Below are positions 16,589 through 26,239 of a stretch of DNA of 64,000 nt, piece after piece; within the stretch, counting starts at the first letter, position 1, and every line of letters begins with the position of its first letter. This DNA comes from Chryseobacterium sp. FP211-J200 (GTDB lineage: Bacteria > Bacteroidota > Bacteroidia > Flavobacteriales > Weeksellaceae): the NCBI RefSeq assembly GCF_001643375.1, contig NZ_LSHB01000045.1, positions 62,001-126,000 on the forward strand, written 5' to 3'. The position numbers were made by a program, and so were the translations under genes. The notes under the pieces were generated by a model. The model had not been told where the DNA came from. It was given only the letters and a program-made list of their open reading frames with translations, and ran no database searches.

Positions 16589-17421
16589 TGAAAGTAAGTG
16601 TGATCATTGTACATTATCAGGTGAAAGATCTGTTGCGAAACTGTATTCTTTCCATTAATAAGTATTTTCACGGATTTGACTTTGAGGTCATCGTTGTGGA
16701 TAATCATTCTCCGGATTCCAATTGGAAAGTTCTTATTGGTGAATTTCCAAACGTAAATTTTATCGAACTAAAAGAAAACTTAGGATTCTCAAAAGCAAAT
16801 AACATCGGCGTAAATTCTGCAAAAGGCGAATACGTCTATATTTTGAATCCAGACACGGAAATCGAAGGCGATTACTTTAAAGAAATTCTTGATTTCGCAG
16901 ACCAACAAGAGACTTTTGGAGCTTTGGGACTCAGGATGCATGACGCGCAAGGAAGATTCTTGCCAGAAAGTAAAAGGTCTGTTCCTGCACTAGTTAATTC
17001 TTTTGAAAAATTATTCACCAGGCTCAATAATGATTCCAAAACCTACTACAGAAACGATATTGGCGAGTTTGATATTGCAGAAGTAGAAGTGATGACTGGC
17101 GCAAATCTTCTAATGAAAAAATCTGTTTATCAGGAAGTTGGTGGCTTTGACGAACGTTATTTTATGTACGGTGAAGATATCGACCTTTGCTACACAATTT
17201 TAAGGAATGGCTACCAAAATTTCTATTATGGTAAATATTCTATCCTGCATTACAAAGGAGAAAGTACGGTGAAGGATAAAATTTATCTGGATCGTTTCTT
17301 TGGAGCGATGGATATTTTCATCAACAAGTATTACAAAAGCCAGAAGCCTTTTCAGTTTTTATTAATGAAGATAGGTCTGAAATTCAAACATTTCATTGAA
17401 GCTCGAAAGATCAATAACTAA
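16588..17421 (+). CDS. Family 2 glycosyltransferase
   Basis: This 277-residue protein is a GT-A fold, family 2 glycosyltransferase resembling rhamnosyltransferases. It starts MKVSVIIVHYQVKDLLRNCI, has EVIVVDNHSPD near residue 34, the donor-binding NLGFSKANNIG, YILNPDTEIEG (the DxD-like motif near residue 92), MTGANLLMKKSVY and the GGFDERYFMYGEDIDLCYT acceptor-site block near 190. Sugar and acceptor are unknown. It is translationally coupled to recR (TGATG overlap) and ends convergent with the next gene, sharing four bases. Confidence 0.9.
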   Translation: MKVSVIIVHYQVKDLLRNCILSINKYFHGFDFEVIVVDNHSPDSNWKVLIGEFPNVNFIELKENLGFSKANNIGVNSAKGEYVYILNPDTEIEGDYFKEILDFADQQETFGALGLRMHDAQGRFLPESKRSVPALVNSFEKLFTRLNNDSKTYYRNDIGEFDIAEVEVMTGANLLMKKSVYQEVGGFDERYFMYGEDIDLCYTILRNGYQNFYYGKYSILHYKGESTVKDKIYLDRFFGAMDIFINKYYKSQKPFQFLLMKIGLKFKHFIEARKINN

Positions 17422-17933
17422 TCTTGTTTTTCGGTATGGAACGTAGATTCTTCCGCAAATCTTCTTAACTCCAGCATTTCATCCTTAGCCTTCAGTTGCC
17501 CAAATCTCACCGCCGTGTAAGTCAGTGCAATAAATCCTAAAACAACAAAAGAACTTGGCAGCGCCCACGGATAATTGTTGGTGTTGATTTGCCTTTCCAC
17601 ATAAAATAGTGTGAAAAATGTCATCCAGGCAACGGTAAAAAGAAAATACAGGAACATGAAGAATGTCCAAACAGCCGAGCTTGGTCCGAAGATCCCTCTG
17701 ATCACCGTTTTTTCATCTTCTTTTTCTATTCTCAATGTCAAATTGGGTTTCCAGTAGCTTTCGTTTTCCGTCCGCACAAAAATGGTCGCCACCTCTTTGT
17801 TGATGTTTCCAAAAAACTGATCATGGTGATTCTCAAGGTAATTTCTCAGATTCTCTTCATATTCCTCGAGAGAAAGGTCTGTGTAAAGTTTGAAACGCGG
17901 TCGGTTTCGTATGTTGTTCAATGTTTCGCTCAT
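17418..17933 (-). CDS. Two-helix membrane protein of unknown function
   Basis: I do not recognise a named family. The 171-residue protein has a soluble N-terminal part of about 85 residues and two membrane helices: FFMFLYFLFTVAWMTFFTLFY near residues 95-115 and a second around WALPSSFVVLGFIALTYTAVRF near 124-145, then a short charged tail. Its stop region overlaps the end of the glycosyltransferase gene on the other strand by 4 bases. It may be co-transcribed after the protease gene upstream (33-base gap). Confidence 0.7.
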   Translation of the reverse strand: MSETLNNIRNRPRFKLYTDLSLEEYEENLRNYLENHHDQFFGNINKEVATIFVRTENESYWKPNLTLRIEKEDEKTVIRGIFGPSSAVWTFFMFLYFLFTVAWMTFFTLFYVERQINTNNYPWALPSSFVVLGFIALTYTAVRFGQLKAKDEMLELRRFAEESTFHTEKQD

Positions 17934-17966
17934 AAATATCAGTTTTCAGATGATGCTTATCAATTC

Positions 17967-19301
17967 TCATTCCTCAATATAGGGAATTGGATCTTCCAAT
18001 GTAAATTCAAATTTCATCGGGATGCCATTTCTTCTGATCTCCAAATGTATTTTCTTGGAGACATATGTTTTTAAAATGCGATGGATGTTGTTCAATGTCA
18101 TTTCTTTAGCACTTTTTTTATCGATTGTGATGAGTTCATCGTTTTTAATGATTCCTGCTTTCTGCGCCGGTGAATCTTTTCTGGTGCCAGATACGATAAA
18201 CTTCGGTTTAAGGGTGAATTTGTATTTGAAGCTTTCTGGTGTATTTGCTACGTTAGTTTCTGTGTTACCAATTTTTACTCGAGATGTTTCTATCCTTACC
18301 TCTTCTTTCTCCCAAAGCAATCCGTCCTGTTTTATTTCCAGTCCACTTCCATCGATCAGGAATGGGTCGTTCAAATATCTGTTGGATTTGAGGTAAATTA
18401 TCTGGTCCTGATAATCAAAAATAATGGTAAATCTGCGCAGGATCTCGGAGCCGATAGATCCTTTTCTGTCTTTTACTAATTTCAAATGTTGGATTGAATA
18501 TTCGTCCGGCATAGATGCGATCGGTTTTCTGAATTTGAAATCTCCGATCGAAAGTGAATTGATCCTGCTCCTTTTTCCGAAAATATCTCCGCTGAAGCCA
18601 CGTCCCAAAAAATCATCAATGTTGGGTCTGTTGTAAATGAAATCTTTGATCATTACAGGGAAAAGCCAAACAGAATCTGTGTTGCCAAGATCTAATAATA
18701 GCTTTGAGCTTTGCTTGTCGTGTTTCATTTCCACATCGGCGTTCAAGTAAGGTTTGTTGAACTCTACACTCATCGGAAAGTCCGAATATCGTTTGATCTT
18801 CTTTGGAAACTTGGATTTATCTTTATAGACTGTCAATTTTTTTTTGATGTAATTGATCTCGACCGGATGATTCTTAAAGAAATAATAACCAATGATGCCA
18901 TTCACGGGAATTCCAATATCCTGAGAAATGTTAAAACTTTCGTCCAACACGAGAAATATCGTATGGGAATTATCGATGAAGTTCTTGCCGATTTTCACAT
19001 CATTTTTAATGGACTTCAAAGCTTCGATACTGACAGTTTCTCCGAGACCTTTGAAGGTGATCTTCTCTATATTTTTAAAATCAACATTTTTGTTTTCTAA
19101 GCTAAAAAGCAATGTTTCTGCAATTCCGGAATCCAGGAGGAAGTTCAGTTCAACGCCATTTACATTCACCGGAATGAAGATGAGATTATTGATCAGCTTG
19201 AATTTTATAACGGTTTTGTCTGTGTTTTCCAGGATAAAACCATCTTGACCCTTCGTCCAGACGCTGAGAATGAATGCTATGAAGAATAAAATTTTCATCA
19301 C
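17967..19301 (-). CDS. Retropepsin-like aspartyl protease with PDZ domain
   Basis: The 444-residue secreted protein has a signal peptide, then two retropepsin-like segments: NFLLDSGIAETLLFS near residue 53 and LLLDLGNTDSVWLF near residue 203. The first carries the catalytic DSG; the second has DLG in place of D-T/S-G, a deviation that could affect a two-lobed active site. A C-terminal PDZ domain (SPAQKAGIIKNDELITIDKK, about residues 380-400) follows. The architecture is common in Bacteroidetes as periplasmic or surface aspartyl protease-PDZ proteins; substrates are unknown. The membrane protein gene lies 33 bases downstream. Confidence 0.82.
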   Translation of the reverse strand: MMKILFFIAFILSVWTKGQDGFILENTDKTVIKFKLINNLIFIPVNVNGVELNFLLDSGIAETLLFSLENKNVDFKNIEKITFKGLGETVSIEALKSIKNDVKIGKNFIDNSHTIFLVLDESFNISQDIGIPVNGIIGYYFFKNHPVEINYIKKKLTVYKDKSKFPKKIKRYSDFPMSVEFNKPYLNADVEMKHDKQSSKLLLDLGNTDSVWLFPVMIKDFIYNRPNIDDFLGRGFSGDIFGKRSRINSLSIGDFKFRKPIASMPDEYSIQHLKLVKDRKGSIGSEILRRFTIIFDYQDQIIYLKSNRYLNDPFLIDGSGLEIKQDGLLWEKEEVRIETSRVKIGNTETNVANTPESFKYKFTLKPKFIVSGTRKDSPAQKAGIIKNDELITIDKKSAKEMTLNNIHRILKTYVSKKIHLEIRRNGIPMKFEFTLEDPIPYIEE

Positions 19302-19467
19302 ATTAAATTACATTAATTTCTAACATTCACAATTAATCAGGAAGAAAATTTATTGAATACCTATGTTAATCATAATTTATTTGATAATTAGTTTAAAAAG
19401 TGGAATGTTGTTTGCTGTGTTATTAAGTAATACTTCAAAACTTTACTAATTATTTAATTTTATTATC

Positions 19468-20298
19468 ATGAAAGATCTATCCACTTTCTTCGTGAAAGAC
19501 AACCTTGACGAAATTGTTTTTTCAAACAGAAATAAAGCTTATGGTGCTTATGCCCTTAGAAATGAATATTCCAGTCAGCTTACAAAAGCCTTATTTGTGG
19601 GAGTTGCATTTTTTGCTTCAGTAGCAGTAATTCCTTTGATTGTGTCAGCCTTTTCTTCAGATGTTATTACTGATAAAGGTCATGATTATGGTCCTTACAT
19701 TCTAGATCCCGTAGAAGAAATACCAGAAATCGTAAAAGTGACTCCAGCAAGTTCAGTCCCAGTGAAAGTGAAAACTGTAGAATCCACAATCTTTACTCCA
19801 GTTCGAGATGTAAAGAAAAATAAACCACTTCCAACAGAAGATGATAAAAAAGATGCGGCTTTGAGTTCAGAGACTTCTGCAGGAGAAGATACAAAACTTA
19901 TTGTTGCACCACCAGCAATCAAGGTAGGGCCGCCCACTGTTGCGCCTCCTTACACGCCTCCAGCAAAAGTTGAAGATCCAAATATTGTTGTTGATGGAAC
20001 AAAAGTAGACGTTGCGGCAGATTTCAAAGGTGGTATCAACGCTTTCCGTGAAAAGGTAGCGCAGAATTTTGATACGGAATCTGTAGATAAAACAGGAATG
20101 GTTTCCGGAGTCATCACATTTGTAGTAGAAAAAGACGGAAGTATTTCCAATCTAAAAGTTACAGGCTCCAGCTCAGAATTCAACTCCGAAGCAGAGAGAA
20201 CGGTGAAAGCCATCAAAACAAAATGGACGCCTGCACAATTAAAAGGCAAAGCTGTAAGATCGTCTTTCAGAATGCCTATTTCCATGAAAATTGAATAG
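19468..20298 (+). CDS. TonB-family energy transducer
   Basis: TonB passes energy from the ExbB-ExbD proton channel to outer-membrane transporters. The 276-residue product shows a cytoplasmic N terminus, one membrane helix (ALFVGVAFFASVAVIPLIVSAF, about residues 42-63), a proline- and lysine-rich periplasmic linker (PPAIKVGPPTVAPPYTPP near 150) and a C-terminal TonB domain with GVITFVVEKDGSISNLKVTGSS and WTPAQLKGKAVRSSFRMPI. No exbB or exbD is adjacent. A terminator follows at 20344. Confidence 0.9.
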   Translation: MKDLSTFFVKDNLDEIVFSNRNKAYGAYALRNEYSSQLTKALFVGVAFFASVAVIPLIVSAFSSDVITDKGHDYGPYILDPVEEIPEIVKVTPASSVPVKVKTVESTIFTPVRDVKKNKPLPTEDDKKDAALSSETSAGEDTKLIVAPPAIKVGPPTVAPPYTPPAKVEDPNIVVDGTKVDVAADFKGGINAFREKVAQNFDTESVDKTGMVSGVITFVVEKDGSISNLKVTGSSSEFNSEAERTVKAIKTKWTPAQLKGKAVRSSFRMPISMKIE

Positions 20299-20343
20299 TC
20301 TGAAAATCAAGGCTATGTAAATATTAAACATCAGTTTTTTTAT

Positions 20344-20386
20344 AATTATCCACATTTTGAAAGGAAATGTGGATAATTTTTTTTTA
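20344..20386 (+). terminator. Rho-independent terminator of the tonB gene
   Basis: A perfect 14-bp stem (AATTATCCACATTT with AAATGTGGATAATT), 7-base loop and nine following T. It also separates tonB from parA. Confidence 0.9.
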
Positions 20387-20459
20387 AGTCAATCGTTTAA
20401 TTAACAATACTTTAACGGCTGTGCAGGTTTTTCAAAACTTTCCAAGTAGTAAAAAATCG

Positions 20460-20467
20460 TATTTTTG
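20460..20467 (+). promoter_or_regulatory. Promoter -7 element of parA
   Basis: TATTTTTG fits TAnnTTTG and lies 18 bases before the ATG at 20486. Confidence 0.45.
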
Positions 20468-20485
20468 AGGATTAAATTAATGTTT

Positions 20486-21259
20486 ATGGCAAAAATTATA
20501 GGTGTTGCAAATCAGAAAGGTGGCGTTGGAAAAACAACAACAGCGGTTAACCTTGCTTCAGCTCTTGGCGTATTGGAAAAGAGAATTCTCTTGATAGATG
20601 CAGATCCGCAGGCCAATGCAAGCTCTGGTTTGGGTGTTGAGGAGATCAATTTTTCTACCTATCATTTATTGGAGCACAGTGCGGAAGCTAGAAAATGTAT
20701 TTTGCCAACCACTTCACCAAACGTGGACATTATTCCATCTCACATCGACCTTGTTGCTGCGGAAATAGAATTGGTGGACCGTGAAAACCGCGAGTACATG
20801 ATGCGTGAAGCTTTGAAATCTATCAAAGATGATTATGATTACATCATCATAGATTGCGCACCAAGTTTAGGTCTGATTACCATTAATGCATTAACGGCTG
20901 CAGATTCTGTGATCATCCCGATCCAGTGCGAATATTTTGCTTTGGAAGGTTTGGGTAAATTATTGAATACTATCAAAAATGTTCAGAAGATCCACAATCC
21001 GGATCTAGATATCGAAGGTTTGCTTTTGACAATGTATGACAGCCGATTGAGATTGTCAAATCAAGTGGTGGAAGAGGTAAACTCTCACTTCCCAGAAATG
21101 GTCTTCGAAACTATCATCAGCAGAAATGTAAGATTGAGCGAGGCACCAAGTTTCGGAGAAAGCATATTAAGCTACGATGCGGAAAGCAAAGGTGCGATCC
21201 AATACATCCAATTGGCAGAAGAAGTTTTGCTGAGAAACGAAAAATTAGTTAAAAATTAA
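20486..21259 (+). CDS. parA: Chromosome partitioning ATPase ParA
   Basis: ParA is the Walker-type ATPase that segregates chromosome origins with ParB. The 257-residue product starts MAKIIGVANQKGGVGKTTT with the deviant Walker A lysine pattern KGGVGKTT, then LLIDADPQANASSGLG (Walker A' ), IIIDCAPSLGLITINAL (Walker B) and RNVRLSEAPSFGESIL near the C terminus. I prefer the ATG at 20486, which gives the family start; ATG at 20480 would add two residues. parB follows 60 bases downstream, so they form the usual pair. Confidence 0.95.
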   Translation: MAKIIGVANQKGGVGKTTTAVNLASALGVLEKRILLIDADPQANASSGLGVEEINFSTYHLLEHSAEARKCILPTTSPNVDIIPSHIDLVAAEIELVDRENREYMMREALKSIKDDYDYIIIDCAPSLGLITINALTAADSVIIPIQCEYFALEGLGKLLNTIKNVQKIHNPDLDIEGLLLTMYDSRLRLSNQVVEEVNSHFPEMVFETIISRNVRLSEAPSFGESILSYDAESKGAIQYIQLAEEVLLRNEKLVKN

Positions 21260-21319
21260 AATGGTTCTTTAGAATAATAATTAATCAATTATCATTTATC
21301 AACCATCATTTATATCAAG

Positions 21320-22210
21320 ATGAAAGACAAAACAAGAGCAATGGGTCGCGGTCTCGGCGCAATTTTGAATGCCGAAAGCAAAACCAATATCAACTCCGCT
21401 TCCGATGAAGGTGCAAAATCTTTGGTTGGGAATATTGTAGAGATCTCGATTGAAGACATCTATCCCAATCCCAACCAGCCAAGAACTTACTTCGACGAAA
21501 AAGCATTGAATGATCTAGCCGAATCGATTAAAAGTTTAGGCATCATTCAGCCGATTACCCTTAGAAAAGATGGGCCGAAATTCGAGATCATTTCTGGAGA
21601 AAGACGTTATCGCGCCTCCAAAATAGCAGGTCTGGAAACTATTCCTGCCTACATCCGTTTGGTCAACGATCAGGAATTATTGGAAATGGCTTTGGTGGAA
21701 AATATCCAAAGAGAAGATCTAGATCCTATCGAGGTAGCTTTAACTTATCAAAGATTGTTGGATGAGGTTGGTATGACCCAGGAAAATCTAAGCCAACGTG
21801 TTGGTAAGGAGAGAAGTACGATCACGAATAGTGTCCGTCTTTTGAAGTTATCCCCGGATATTCAGAAAGGTGTTCGAAGTGGTCAGATCTCTGCTGGGCA
21901 TGGTCGAGCAATCATGGGATTAGATTCTGAAGAGAAACGCCAGATCTTGTTTGACAGGATCATCAAAGAACAATTGAACGTAAGACAAGCTGAACAATTG
22001 GCAAGCCTGATGAAAAATGCTCAGGATACAGAAAAAGTGGCCAAGCAGTCTATCATTCCCAACCATTTCAAAAAAGCGCAAAAAAGTTTGACCGATATTC
22101 TGAATGTGAATGTGGAGATCAAAACTTCAGCTAATGGAAAAAAAGGAAAGATCGTCCTGGATTTTAAAAATGAAGAAGAGCTGGAAAGCATTCTTGCGCA
22201 CATCAGATAA
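21320..22210 (+). CDS. parB: Chromosome partitioning protein ParB
   Basis: ParB binds centromere-like parS sites and, as a CTP-dependent clamp, spreads on DNA. The 296-residue product has the N-terminal box for ParA contact (KTRAMGRGLGAIL), NPNQPRTYFDEKALNDLAESI (about residues 52-72), the CTP-binding GERRYRASK motif (about 95), a helix-turn-helix in LSQRVGKERSTITNSVRLLKLS and a C-terminal dimerisation domain. No parS site was searched for beyond reading. Its stop is immediately followed by the DUF5683 start. Confidence 0.95.
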   Translation: MKDKTRAMGRGLGAILNAESKTNINSASDEGAKSLVGNIVEISIEDIYPNPNQPRTYFDEKALNDLAESIKSLGIIQPITLRKDGPKFEIISGERRYRASKIAGLETIPAYIRLVNDQELLEMALVENIQREDLDPIEVALTYQRLLDEVGMTQENLSQRVGKERSTITNSVRLLKLSPDIQKGVRSGQISAGHGRAIMGLDSEEKRQILFDRIIKEQLNVRQAEQLASLMKNAQDTEKVAKQSIIPNHFKKAQKSLTDILNVNVEIKTSANGKKGKIVLDFKNEEELESILAHIR

Positions 22211-22840
22211 ATGAAGAAATTATTCACATTCCTTTTGCTTCTCTCATTTTGTTTTGCTTTTTCACAAATCAATCCAAATGACACGATACGTGTAGAGAAT
22301 CTTCCAAAAGATAGCATTCCTGCAGCCAAGCCTTTATCAGAGGCTCAGGTTGTCGAGGATATTGATCAACAGAATGCACCAGCAAAAGTCACCAAATTAA
22401 GTCCTGCAAAGGCGGGTCTCTATTCTGCGGTGTTACCCGGTCTTGGTCAGTTTTACAACAAAAAATATTGGAAGATCCCAATTGTTTGGGGCGCTGTGGG
22501 AACGGGAATAGGAGTTGCCCTGTGGAATGACAAGCAGTACAAACGTTATAGAAATGCTTTTGTTGCTGAGCTCAACGGACTTCCGCACGAATTTTCGGAT
22601 GTCAATGGAGTCGATAAGACGGTTTTGGGAAATGCACAAGACCGATCCAAACGGCAACGTGATTATGCCATCGGGATTTCCGCTTTGATCTATATTCTTA
22701 ATATCGTAGATGCTGTGGTAGATGCGCATCTTTACGAAGGTCGCCACGATCCGGATCTTGCCATTACGCCGACAATTATTAATGATCAATTCACCAATTC
22801 CTATGCGAAAGCTGGATTGAGCCTGAATTTTAGATTTTAA
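22211..22840 (+). CDS. DUF5683 membrane protein
   Basis: The 209-residue protein has a signal peptide (LFTFLLLLSFCFAFSQ), a proline-rich segment and the DUF5683 core: SPAKAGLYSAVLPGLGQFYNKKYWKIPIVWG with a following hydrophobic helix (about residues 68-110), then a second membrane segment YAIGISALIYILNIVDAVVDAHL. The function is not known. Placed directly after parB with no gap and before dapB by 52 bases, as in many Flavobacteriia, so it is likely part of this operon. Confidence 0.88.
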   Translation: MKKLFTFLLLLSFCFAFSQINPNDTIRVENLPKDSIPAAKPLSEAQVVEDIDQQNAPAKVTKLSPAKAGLYSAVLPGLGQFYNKKYWKIPIVWGAVGTGIGVALWNDKQYKRYRNAFVAELNGLPHEFSDVNGVDKTVLGNAQDRSKRQRDYAIGISALIYILNIVDAVVDAHLYEGRHDPDLAITPTIINDQFTNSYAKAGLSLNFRF

Positions 22841-22892
22841 AATTAAAACAAAACATTTCGAACACATCGTTCAAATAAATTACAAATAGAAA

Positions 22893-23591
22893 ATGAAAAT
22901 AGCACTGGTAGGTTACGGGAAAATGGGGAAGATCATCGATGGGGTCTCCCAAAGTCGTGGTCACGAAGTCGTAGCGAGATTACGCGAAACACCAACAATA
23001 GAAAACCTGAATGACGCAGATGTTGTAATAGAGTTTTCCAATCCAGAGGTTGCTTTTCAAAACATCAAAACTTGCCTCGAAAATAAAATTCCTGTCATCT
23101 GTGGAACAACTGGCTGGCTAGATAAAAAACCTGAGATAGAAAGGATTGCCTTAGAAAATAACACTGCTTTTTTATATGGCTCCAATTTCAGTTTAGGCGT
23201 GAATCTTTTCTTCGCTCTCAACGAGAATCTGGCGAAGATAATGAACAAGTTTTCAGAATATAATTGTCAGTTAGAAGAGATCCACCACATCCACAAGTTA
23301 GATGCGCCAAGCGGAACAGCTATTTCTTTAGCGGAAGGAATTATTCATAATTCAAACTTCGAAGCTTGGAAATTAGATGAGACCAAAGAAAAAGAGTTAG
23401 GCATTTTTGCGATTCGTGAAAATGAGGTTCCAGGAACACACAGCGTTTTTTACAGGTCAGAAGTAGATGAGATCGAAATCAAACATACCGCTTACAACAG
23501 GAACGGATTCGCATTGGGCGCAGTAATTGCCGCTGAATGGATCGTTGACAAAAAAGGTGTTTTTGCAATGAAAGATGTTTTAGGATTGTAA
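22893..23591 (+). CDS. dapB: 4-hydroxy-tetrahydrodipicolinate reductase
   Basis: DapB reduces 4-hydroxytetrahydrodipicolinate in the lysine and diaminopimelate pathway. The 232-residue product has the Rossmann motif VGYGKMGKIIDGV at the start, the ICGTTGW loop near residue 66, NFSLGVNLFF, and the catalytic EIHHIHKLDAPSGTA block near residues 128-142. It is shorter than the roughly 270-residue proteobacterial enzyme, which is normal for this phylum. It lies in the parA-parB-DUF5683-dapB-lepB string. Confidence 0.96.
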   Translation: MKIALVGYGKMGKIIDGVSQSRGHEVVARLRETPTIENLNDADVVIEFSNPEVAFQNIKTCLENKIPVICGTTGWLDKKPEIERIALENNTAFLYGSNFSLGVNLFFALNENLAKIMNKFSEYNCQLEEIHHIHKLDAPSGTAISLAEGIIHNSNFEAWKLDETKEKELGIFAIRENEVPGTHSVFYRSEVDEIEIKHTAYNRNGFALGAVIAAEWIVDKKGVFAMKDVLGL

Positions 23592-23732
23592 TGTTCTTAA
23601 GAATTAATTCTCCCTTTAGGGTTGGGGGCAAAAATTAATTTCATCTCATTATTTCTGTAACAAAAACATCACATCAAAAACTAATTATAAAAAATAGCAA
23701 AAAGCTAAGCGCCAATTGCCAAAAGCCAAAAT

Positions 23733-25367
23733 ATGGATTACATCATTACTTATACCATCTATGTTCTCATCATCAGCGTTTTGATGGGACTTACAACATG
23801 GAAGTTATTCAAGAAAATGGGTTACAGCCCGTTGCTTTCTTTTGTTCCTTTCTACAATTATTTCATTGTTTTAAAAGAGACCAAGCATCCGAAATGGTGG
23901 GCGATATTATCTTATCTACCCATCGTAGGTCCGATCATGATGTCGGCTTTCCATATTTTCTTGATGAAGAAATTTGGGAAAAGAAGCGCATTGGATGGAT
24001 TATTGACCGTGATTTTGCCTTTCATTTTCATGGCGACGGTCAACTACGGCAAAGACCCACAGATTGAAACCGAAGAAGAGGAAGAAGAAGGCAAGAAGAA
24101 AGAGACTTTCGTAGGTTCTGTAACCTTCGCTGTTGTTTTTGCAACCATCATTCACGCTTTTATCACACAACCATTTGGAATTCCTACAGGATCCATGGAA
24201 AGAACGCTTCTAGTAGGAGATTTCCTATTTGTTAATAAATGGGCTTACGGTTACAGAATGCCAATGAGACCAGTGGCTCTACCATTCTTACAAGGAACTA
24301 TTTTCGACAGTGGACAAAAGGGGAATCCAAAGGACGACCCAAAATCTTATGTCGACGCCGTTAAATTACCATATCTAAGAATTCCAGGTTATGATGAAGT
24401 AGAAAGATATGACATCGTTGTATTCAACTATCCGCAAGATTCTGTTCATACCGCAATAGACAGAAAAGATCCTTACGTGAAAAGATGCGTCGGGATTCCT
24501 GGTGATGTCATCGAGTTCCGCGCTGGAAGATTGTTTGTGAACAATGCACCAGAAAAGATTCTTGGCGATGAGCAGCAGCAGCATGGTTATTTGGTAAAAG
24601 CAAGTTCACAGTTAGATATTCCTCAGTTATACAAAGCTTACGGCTTTCTTCCGGTTCAGGAAAATCAAACCAACGAAGGTTTTGTTTACGCTTTCCAAGG
24701 TTTGACAGATCAGACCGCAAAAGATATCAAAGCCCTTCCAGAGGTGACCGACATGCAGGAGATGATCGAGGAAAAAGGTGAAGGTGCCGTGAGATTCAAA
24801 CTGAACGCTGACAAAACAGCCTACACAAAAAATATCGATACAACGCAGTCTATCTATCCGGTAAACAAACCATGGAATCAAGATTGGTACGGCCCGCTGA
24901 GAATTCCGAAAAAAGGAGATGTCGTAAAATTGGATCAGGAAACATTGCCAATGTACAAATGGATCATCTCAGAATATGAGCACAACAAATTGGAGAACAA
25001 AGGAGGAAAAATCTACGTCAACGGTCAGGAAACCAATCAATATACCATCAAGCAAAATTATTACATGATGATCGGGGACAACCGCGATGCCTCTTTGGAT
25101 GCGAGATTCTTCGGAGTCGTGCCAGAGGAGAATATCGTTGGTCGCCCAATGTTCACTTGGATGAGTGTAGAAGGCCTCTTTGCAGACGCCAACTCAACTT
25201 ATCAGGCGCCAGGAAAGAAGATCCGTTGGGACAGAATGTTCAAAGCGACCAACACAGGCGAAGCTAACAAAACCTCATATTGGTGGGTAGCAGTGCTTAT
25301 TTTGGTCCTGTTTTTCGGATGGGATTTCTTTGCCAACTTATTTAAAAAGAAAAAAGAAGAAGATTAA
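23733..25367 (+). CDS. lepB: Signal peptidase I (long Bacteroidetes form)
   Basis: Signal peptidase I cleaves Sec signal peptides at the inner membrane. The 544-residue product has hydrophobic segments near residues 5-25, 50-70 and 85-100, then one before FGIPTGSMERTLLVGDFLFVN, which carries the catalytic serine near residue 153, and DPYVKRCVGIPGDVIEF with the catalytic lysine. Further on come YMMIGDNRDASLDARFFG and a C-terminal membrane helix (WWVAVLILVLFFGWDFFANLF). Extra soluble insertions around residues 290-400 make it much longer than the enteric enzyme. Confidence 0.95.
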   Translation: MDYIITYTIYVLIISVLMGLTTWKLFKKMGYSPLLSFVPFYNYFIVLKETKHPKWWAILSYLPIVGPIMMSAFHIFLMKKFGKRSALDGLLTVILPFIFMATVNYGKDPQIETEEEEEEGKKKETFVGSVTFAVVFATIIHAFITQPFGIPTGSMERTLLVGDFLFVNKWAYGYRMPMRPVALPFLQGTIFDSGQKGNPKDDPKSYVDAVKLPYLRIPGYDEVERYDIVVFNYPQDSVHTAIDRKDPYVKRCVGIPGDVIEFRAGRLFVNNAPEKILGDEQQQHGYLVKASSQLDIPQLYKAYGFLPVQENQTNEGFVYAFQGLTDQTAKDIKALPEVTDMQEMIEEKGEGAVRFKLNADKTAYTKNIDTTQSIYPVNKPWNQDWYGPLRIPKKGDVVKLDQETLPMYKWIISEYEHNKLENKGGKIYVNGQETNQYTIKQNYYMMIGDNRDASLDARFFGVVPEENIVGRPMFTWMSVEGLFADANSTYQAPGKKIRWDRMFKATNTGEANKTSYWWVAVLILVLFFGWDFFANLFKKKKEED

Positions 25368-25380
25368 TATAATCAGGAGC

Positions 25381-25500
25381 TGATCCCGCTATCCACTATA
25401 TCTTTTTTGCTTTTACAACGTTTGATCTTCAAAGTTGAATTTGTAGAAAAAGCAAAAAAGGATGCCGTTCCTATCGGGGCTATTGGATTTGTCTTCCAAA
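25381..25500. repeat. REP-like intergenic element, copy B
   Basis: The 240-base gap between lepB and the WbqC gene contains CCCGCTATCCACTATATC then TTTTTTGCTTTT, about 30 bases of loop, AAAAGCAAAAAAGG and CCTATCGGGGC. The arms are complementary, so the element can fold as one long hairpin. It has the same layout as copy A at 15176-15315. Confidence 0.6.
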
Positions 25501-25607
25501 TAAAATGACCACGCTTGGATGACGTTTTTCAACTTCTATCAAGCATTAAAAATCATCACTTTGTCAAAGTTTCAAACCTTTGACAAAGTTTTTTAGTTTT
25601 AACAAAT

Positions 25608-26225
25608 ATGAACAACAAGATTCTTTTACCCATATTTTATTTGCCACCCATTTCGTGGTTCTCAGTTTTCCTTGATCCAGAAAATGAAATCACCTTCGAG
25701 CAGTTCGAGAACTTTCCAAAGCAGACCTACAGAAACCGTGCAGTGATTTACGGCGCCAACGGAAAATTACCACTGATCATCCCAATCAAACACACTGGAA
25801 AAAGAGAACTCAAAGACATAGAGATCTCTTTTGTGGAAGATTGGCAGAAACTCCATTGGAAATCTATCAAAACAGCCTACCAAAGCACGCCTTACTTCGA
25901 GTATTACGAAGATAAACTGAAAACTATTTACGAAGGCAAAGTAGATTCGTTGTTAGACTTCAATCTCAAAGCTTTGAAAGTGATCCTTAATATCCTTAAG
26001 ACAGAAAAGGAATACATTTTGACAGAAGAATATTTTAAAAATCCAGAATCTGAAAATTACAGAGAAAAATTTTCTGCGAAATCCGAATCGGAAGCAGTGT
26101 TTTCGAAGTATTACCAAAGCTTTTCCGATAAGCATGGTTTCCTGAAAGATCTCTCGATTTTGGACTTGATCTGTAACATCGGACCAGAAAGTCTGACATA
26201 TATTAAAAATATCAAAATCAATTAA
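25608..26225 (+). CDS. WbqC-family protein
   Basis: The 205-residue protein fits the WbqC-like family: LPIFYLPPISWFSVFLDPEN at the start, then FEQFENFPKQTYRNRAVIYGANGKLPLIIPI, the region conserved in the family. WbqC members are encoded in surface polysaccharide loci in several bacteria and their chemistry is not established. The gene lies between lepB and a subtilase, with only 14 bases to the latter, so co-transcription is likely. Confidence 0.85.
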   Translation: MNNKILLPIFYLPPISWFSVFLDPENEITFEQFENFPKQTYRNRAVIYGANGKLPLIIPIKHTGKRELKDIEISFVEDWQKLHWKSIKTAYQSTPYFEYYEDKLKTIYEGKVDSLLDFNLKALKVILNILKTEKEYILTEEYFKNPESENYREKFSAKSESEAVFSKYYQSFSDKHGFLKDLSILDLICNIGPESLTYIKNIKIN

Positions 26226-26239
26226 ATAAAAATTTTAGA

